In this document: positions 44,983 to 49,140 of the stretch, one piece after another
Layout: each line of letters starts with the position of its first letter
Position numbering within the stretch: position 1 is the stretch's first letter
NCBI GenBank assembly: GCA_015059875.1
Contig: SUZQ01000011.1
Location: forward strand, 1-49,140
Source: Rikenellaceae bacterium
GTDB lineage: Bacteria; Bacteroidota; Bacteroidia; Bacteroidales; Rikenellaceae
Direction of reading: 5' to 3'
DNA: 49,140 nt
Notes under the pieces: generated by a model
Seen by the model: the letters and a program-made list of their open reading frames with translations, nothing else
Told to the model about the DNA's origin: nothing
Database searches by the model: none
Position numbers and translations under genes: made by a program

Positions 44983-46374
44983 TTATTTGTCGCCATATCG
45001 ATTCTCGTACATTGTTTCGTAACGATCAATATAGTCATGATTGCTTCGCACCTCGTGATTGCCCAAAATCTTGTCAAGCGCAATCTTCGAAACGAGGAAG
45101 TTGTAAACCGCACTATTGCGTCCCAACTCCGCCTGTGTCAACTGCAACTGCGAGTTATCGACATCAACTAATGTTCCACGACCTACCTCGTAGCGTTTTA
45201 CGGCAATCTCATAGCCACGCTTCGCCTGACCAACCGTAGCTGCCGCCGAAGAGAACTTCTTTACATTTGTCTGCATATTGTTCAACGACTGCACCACTGC
45301 TACTCGCAACTGACGCTCGGCATTCTCGCGCTGCAGCTGCAAGTTCGAGAGATTCAAGTTTGCCTTTCGTGTAGCGGCACGACGCTGATTACCTGCAAAA
45401 ATTGGAATGTTCAGCTGCACACCTGCATACGAGTATGGATTCCACGCCTTTGCCTGGAAAAACTTTCCATCATTTCCAAGAGCCGTATAGAGATACGCTG
45501 CATTGATTGACAAGGTCGGTACATTTGCCAACTTCGTAATCTTGAGCGCACTCTTGAGCATTCCCTCCTGAATATTGAGCTGCTTCAAAGTTGAGTTGTT
45601 CGACAGATCGAGTTGATCGATTGTGTGCGCATAGTTCATCTGTGCCTCATAGTCCATCAACGAGCCTGCGACATCGATATTCTTATTCAAATCGATACCG
45701 AGCAACGCCTTCAACTGCCACAAAGCGAGTACAACACTATTCTGCGCCTCGATAACATTCGGAATAGCATTCTGAACCGACACATTAGACGAGATAAAGT
45801 CAAACTCCGAAACCGAGCCAACCTCATAACGCTTCTTGATATTCTTATTATTCTCTACAGCATTGTCATAGACGCGCTGATAAACCTCAAGCGACTCCTT
45901 CGCCAACAACACCGAGAAGTATGCACGCGACACCTGCTCAATCATATCAATCTGCGACGAGCGCGACTTCTCGATAGCAAGCATCACATCCGCTACCGAA
46001 ACCTTCAAACTCTCCCACAACTGCGCATTCACGATAGGCATCGAACCTGTGACACCACCATTAAACGAATTGTCACTACCGACCTTAATAGTCTGCGTCT
46101 GTCCGCCAAAGTCCATGCTCATTGTCTGCTTTGCCAAGACGCGCTGATACTGCGCCGTTGCATCAAAGCGTGGATAGAGCGACGCGTAGGTCTCCTGCTT
46201 TGCGTAGCGTTTAATCTCAATCTCCTGCTCGGCAACCTTGATAGTAGGATTCTCTGTCAAAGAGATTTCGAGAGCCTGCTCCAAGGTCAAAACCAATGCC
46301 GACTGCTCAGCACTCTGTGCCATTGAGGTCAGCGTAAAGGTAATAAAACCTAAAAATAAACCAAGTTTTTTCAT
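44983..46374 (-). CDS. TolC-family outer-membrane efflux protein, system 2
   Basis: A 463-residue protein with a cleavable signal peptide (not a lipoprotein, unlike system 1). The two-fold helical repeat is visible, with LTLEQALEISLTENPTIKVAE at the start and AKRGYEIAVKRYEVGRGTL near residue 395. It forms the outer-membrane channel of system 2. It lies 30 bp after tetR. Its stop overlaps the first possible start codon of the adaptor. Confidence 0.93.
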   Translation of the reverse strand: MKKLGLFLGFITFTLTSMAQSAEQSALVLTLEQALEISLTENPTIKVAEQEIEIKRYAKQETYASLYPRFDATAQYQRVLAKQTMSMDFGGQTQTIKVGSDNSFNGGVTGSMPIVNAQLWESLKVSVADVMLAIEKSRSSQIDMIEQVSRAYFSVLLAKESLEVYQRVYDNAVENNKNIKKRYEVGSVSEFDFISSNVSVQNAIPNVIEAQNSVVLALWQLKALLGIDLNKNIDVAGSLMDYEAQMNYAHTIDQLDLSNNSTLKQLNIQEGMLKSALKITKLANVPTLSINAAYLYTALGNDGKFFQAKAWNPYSYAGVQLNIPIFAGNQRRAATRKANLNLSNLQLQRENAERQLRVAVVQSLNNMQTNVKKFSSAAATVGQAKRGYEIAVKRYEVGRGTLVDVDNSQLQLTQAELGRNSAVYNFLVSKIALDKILGNHEVRSNHDYIDRYETMYENRYGDK

Positions 46375-46404
46375 CTTACCGTTATATAAATATAAGTATT
46401 ATTG

Positions 46405-47028
46405 TTATCTCTTCTCTTTTGCTTTTTGCTCAATATAAGCATCAATCTGCTCTACACCCTTCAATGTTGCAATACCGCGAAAGAAGTTTACTATTGTATA
46501 GCGGAACGCCTCCAACTCGCTAACACCATCCGGCAACACCAATCGTCCGTGTCGGCGCATCAGGCCCATCGAGGTATAGTAGAACATCGTTATCGAGAGG
46601 TCGATATTTACCATCTCCGAAATTAAACCCTCCTTAACCAAGTTATTCAGCGTCTCGCGCAAAGTAGTCAGTCCGTAGTCACGATTCTCGGTCATAATGC
46701 GCTCATACAACTCTGGATAGAACTTTGCCAAGTTCTCCGTAAGTCGCTTGCGCAGCGCAGAACGAGCCATCATTGCATCAAATGTCTCAAACAGAGCTGG
46801 AATGCCCGAATACCCGACTGCCATTTTCGCCTTAATCTCTTCGGCCTCACTCTGCAAAATCTCTTTGACACTGTGATACAGCAACTCCTGCTTATCGCCA
46901 AACATCTCATACAAAGTACGCTTTGAGATTCCCAAATCACACGCCAAATCATCCACACGCAATGATTTTACGCCCAATTCAGCAATCATCTCCGAAGCTC
47001 GCTTGATAACTTTTTCTCGTTTCGACAT
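46405..47028 (-). CDS. TetR-family regulator of RND system 2
   Basis: A 207-residue regulator. The N-terminal helix-turn-helix (about 1-50) reads AELGVKSLRVDDLACDLGIS then KRTLYEMFGDKQELL. The rest is a helical ligand-binding domain. It is the first gene of the efflux operon, so it most likely represses its own transcription and that of the pump until a ligand binds. The start at 47028 is set by the promoter at 47050-47080; an earlier ATG falls inside the promoter. Confidence 0.92.
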   Translation of the reverse strand: MSKREKVIKRASEMIAELGVKSLRVDDLACDLGISKRTLYEMFGDKQELLYHSVKEILQSEAEEIKAKMAVGYSGIPALFETFDAMMARSALRKRLTENLAKFYPELYERIMTENRDYGLTTLRETLNNLVKEGLISEMVNIDLSITMFYYTSMGLMRRHGRLVLPDGVSELEAFRYTIVNFFRGIATLKGVEQIDAYIEQKAKEKR

Positions 47029-47046
47029 ATAATGCACTTTACTACG

Positions 47047-47102
47047 GTGCAAAGATAGTGAGAAAACTCAAAACACCAAAAAAGTTTTCAAAGTTTTTGC
47101 AC
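47047..47102. promoter_or_regulatory. tetR operon promoter with flanking inverted repeat
   Basis: On the minus strand TTTG (47077-47080), 19 bp and TATCTTTG (47050-47057) match the consensus fully. An interrupted inverted repeat surrounds it: GTGCAAA (47047-47053) with TTTGCAC (47096-47102), and GAAAAC (47062-47067) with GTTTTC (47084-47089). This is a possible TetR-family binding site, though the two half-spacings differ by two bases. Confidence 0.68.
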
Positions 47103-47206
47103 TTGCGTAATGTTCTTTTTCTCGCCTAAAGCCGAGAATTCATTTCAAATAACCGTTTGCCACACTCTACTAACGACTTTTCGTAAAATATATTGCACTA
47201 AAATAT

Positions 47207-47237
47207 TTTGAAAAATCGTAATTTCTCTCTAAATTTG
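47207..47237 (+). promoter_or_regulatory. Promoter of the kinase-CBM9 operon
   Basis: TTTG (47207-47210), 19 bp and TAAATTTG (47230-47237), a full consensus match. The predicted leader is about 36 nt. Confidence 0.8.
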
Positions 47238-47276
47238 TAGATTAGAACATTATAAACAACAAAAACATACAACACA

Positions 47277-48377
47277 ATGACTGAGAAACTTCTTAAGATT
47301 GCTGGAGAGTTTGTTCTCGAAGGCACAATTAGCGAAATCACCCCACTCGGACAGGGCTTTATCAACGACACCTTCATCATTCACACCGAGGGCGATGCTC
47401 CAAACTACATCTTGCAACGCAAGAACAAGGCTATCTTCCCTGATGTGCCTGCTATGATGGACAACATTGACCGTGTAACAGCTCATATTCGTGCCAAGGT
47501 TGCTGCCGAGGGTGGCGACACCCGTCGCGAGGTGATGACCATCAACCACACTCACGATGGCAAGTTCTACCACCTTGACGAGGAGGGCGAGTATTGGGCA
47601 GTTTGCGAGTTTATCGCTGACACCGTAGCCTACGACTCGGCAAACAGCGAATCTTTAGCTCGAATGGGCGGTATGGGTATCGGTAAGTTCCAATCGCAGT
47701 TGGCAGACTTCACTGAGCCTTTGGCAGAGGTTATCAAGGGATTCCACAATATTAAGCACCGCTTCGTACAGTGGGACGAGGCTCTCGCACAGGATTTGGC
47801 AGGTCGTAAGGCTTCATTGGCTACCGAGATTGAGTGGATTGAGTCGCGCCGCGAGGAGATGCTCGCATTCTGGACAAAGGTTGAGAGTGGCGAGATTCCG
47901 ATGCGTGTAACCCACAACGACACCAAGATTAACAACATTCTCTTCGACAAGCAGGGCAATGTTCTCTGCGTAATCGACTTGGATACAGTAATGTCAGCCC
48001 CTGCATTGAACGACTTTGGCGATGCAATCCGCACCTACGCAAATACCGGTGCTGAGGATGCTGCCGACCTCTCTACCGTATCGCTCTCGTTGCCTATGTT
48101 TGCCGCTTATGCAGACGGCTATCTCTCGCAGCAGGCGACCACTCTCACTCAAGCAGAGTTAGACCACCTCGCATTCTCGGCTCGTTACATCACATTCGAG
48201 CAGGTATTGCGATTCTTGATGGACTACATCAATGGCGATACCTATTATAAGATTCTCTCGCCAGACCACAACCTCGTTCGCACTCACGCACAATATGCCC
48301 TTTTGCAGAGCATCGAGGCGCAGTACGATGCAATGTGCGAGGTAATCAGAACAACAACGGCTAAATATCGCGCTTAA
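47277..48377 (+). CDS. Phosphotransferase-family kinase (NahK/APH-like)
   Basis: A 366-residue cytoplasmic kinase of the aminoglycoside phosphotransferase/choline kinase fold. The Brenner-type motif is THNDTKINNILFD (near residue 213), followed by IDLDTVMSAP, the metal-binding Asp. The N-terminus has LGQGFINDTFIIH as the nucleotide loop. It resembles N-acetylhexosamine 1-kinases, which phosphorylate GlcNAc/GalNAc, but the substrate is an inference. It shares an operon with a CBM9-like protein 2 bp downstream. Confidence 0.82.
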   Translation: MTEKLLKIAGEFVLEGTISEITPLGQGFINDTFIIHTEGDAPNYILQRKNKAIFPDVPAMMDNIDRVTAHIRAKVAAEGGDTRREVMTINHTHDGKFYHLDEEGEYWAVCEFIADTVAYDSANSESLARMGGMGIGKFQSQLADFTEPLAEVIKGFHNIKHRFVQWDEALAQDLAGRKASLATEIEWIESRREEMLAFWTKVESGEIPMRVTHNDTKINNILFDKQGNVLCVIDLDTVMSAPALNDFGDAIRTYANTGAEDAADLSTVSLSLPMFAAYADGYLSQQATTLTQAELDHLAFSARYITFEQVLRFLMDYINGDTYYKILSPDHNLVRTHAQYALLQSIEAQYDAMCEVIRTTTAKYRA

Positions 48378-48379
48378 AA

Positions 48380-49009
48380 ATGAAGATTTCAAAGATAGAT
48401 TTGGCAGGACGCACCCTCGAACAGGTTTTCGAGGGTATCGCTCCTGAGAAGATTGCTTACTGCAACTGGGCAGAGGAGTTCCCATACGCACCCGAGGTGA
48501 CATTCAAGATGTTCCATACGGGCGAGAAGTTGTATCTTCGTTTCGATGTCGAGGAGCAATACACGGCTGCTCGAGTAGCAGAGGACAATGGCGAAGTTTG
48601 GACCGATTCGTGTTGCGAGTTTTTCTTCTCGTTGGACGGCAAGGCTTACTACAATATTGAGTGTAGCTGCATAGGTCGTATGTTGTGTGGCCACTACACC
48701 GAGAAGGGCGCACCGGTACTGCGTGCAGGAGCTGATATTCTCTCGCAGGTAGAGCGTATCACCTCGCTCGGCTCGGAACCTTTCGAGGAGCGTGTAGGCG
48801 ATAATAAATGGTCGTTGATGTTGGGATTTCCAACAGCGATTATGCACCAACACAAAGTGGAGAGCTGGGACGGCTTGAAGTTGAAGGTTAATCTCTATAA
48901 ATGTGGTGACAACCTCACAAAACCGCACTTCCTTTCGTGGCAACCGATTGCGCTTCCGCAGCCTTGTTTCCACTGTCCAGAGTTCTTTACAGCGATTGAG
49001 TTGGAGTAA
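48380..49009 (+). CDS. CBM9-like carbohydrate-binding-fold protein
   Basis: A 209-residue protein of the CBM9-like beta-sandwich type: KMFHTGEKLYLRFDVEE, VWTDSCCEFFFSLDG with YYNIECSCIG, and a final HFLSWQPIALPQPCFHCPEF. It has no signal peptide, so it should be cytoplasmic. Proteins of this kind occur singly in Bacteroidetes, function unknown. The tight link to a sugar-kinase-like gene suggests a role in handling a sugar inside the cell. A strong terminator follows. Confidence 0.8.
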   Translation: MKISKIDLAGRTLEQVFEGIAPEKIAYCNWAEEFPYAPEVTFKMFHTGEKLYLRFDVEEQYTAARVAEDNGEVWTDSCCEFFFSLDGKAYYNIECSCIGRMLCGHYTEKGAPVLRAGADILSQVERITSLGSEPFEERVGDNKWSLMLGFPTAIMHQHKVESWDGLKLKVNLYKCGDNLTKPHFLSWQPIALPQPCFHCPEFFTAIELE

Positions 49010-49010
49010 A

Positions 49011-49052
49011 AATTGGGAGTGTCTAACAAGTTTTTTAGACACTCCCAATTTT
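49011..49052 (+). terminator. Terminator after the kinase-CBM9 operon
   Basis: AATTGGGAGTGTCTAA (49011-49026) pairs perfectly with TTAGACACTCCCAATT (49035-49050), followed by TT. It starts 1 bp after the stop codon. Confidence 0.93.
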
Positions 49053-49071
49053 GTCAGAAGTTGTATAACAA

Positions 49072-49140
49072 GAGGGATTTCAAGGCTTGCGAAGCCCGAA
49101 AAAGCGGAGTTTACTCGGCGTAAATGAGCATTTTGAGGGC
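49072..49140 (+). repeat. Hairpin element, copy H, cut by the window end
   Basis: GCGAAGCCCGAAAAAGCGGA, then TTTAC, a loop and GTAAATGAGCATTTTG, the core of the family with the stem TTTAC/GTAAA as in copy E. The right half lies beyond the window. Confidence 0.75.

Noticed and set aside
43763..45022. A 419-codon open frame antisense to the RND adaptor of system 2
   Set aside because: Same reason: it is a shadow of the adaptor gene, with no domain or promoter.

Overview
The window looks like a chromosomal segment of a Bacteroidales bacterium, most likely Rikenellaceae/Alistipes-like. The phylum is supported by many promoters of the Bacteroidetes form (TTTG, 19-20 bp, TAnnTTTG), a short histone H1-like protein, a long NusB, a fimbrillin-like lipoprotein, PG0541-type and BT_3928-type proteins, and the 5' end of a 16S rRNA gene at the left edge. 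The genus is a guess from general resemblance. No tRNA, CRISPR array, prophage or insertion sequence was seen.

Layout. 1-574: start of a 16S rRNA gene (minus strand) with two tandem promoters. 575-3660 (minus): histone H1-like protein, DoxX-like membrane protein, thioredoxin-fold lipid/periplasmic protein, BamA-type barrel, low-molecular-weight phosphatase. 3845-9473 (plus): RND efflux operon 1 (adaptor, pump, outer-membrane factor). 9465-9926: a heptamer tandem tract followed by three 129-bp hairpin repeats. 9925-16355 (minus): sufBCDS Fe-S assembly genes, then thymidylate kinase and a BT_3928-like protein. 16489-16752 (plus): a strongly structured RNA with 6S RNA architecture behind a consensus promoter. 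16825-19719: a BspA-type leucine-rich-repeat lipoprotein with collagen-like stretches. 20126-25487: nitroreductase, two paralogous secreted EEP-family enzymes with ispE, and divergent recQ. 25686-30940: gyrA, a TPR protein, and a secreted ComEC-like metallo-beta-lactamase-fold protein. 31038-36015 (minus): cation/proton antiporter, GH3 glycosidase, yajC, nusB. 36324-39050 (minus): a fimbrillin-like lipoprotein operon headed by a 46-residue peptide gene. 39481-47028 (minus): tetR, outer-membrane factor, adaptor, RND pump, PG0541-like protein and araC (RND operon 2). 47277-49009 (plus): sugar-kinase-like protein plus CBM9-like protein.

The most unusual content is between the genes. A family of about 115-125 bp imperfect palindromes occurs at least eight times (9547, 9676, 9805, 14786, 19960, 34547, 39368 and about 49072). 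The copies keep a conserved core (an apical 5-bp stem followed by TGAGCATTT in most copies), while the stem bases change in a compensatory way between copies. Four copies touch or supply the stop codon of the neighbouring gene. Most copies have, on one fixed side, a short-period tandem tract (period 7 or 9-10) whose unit differs from locus to locus. Heptamer tracts also run into the 3' ends of the outer-membrane-factor gene and recQ. I know of no described function for this composite of hairpin element and short tandem tract, and it is the best candidate here for an undescribed system.
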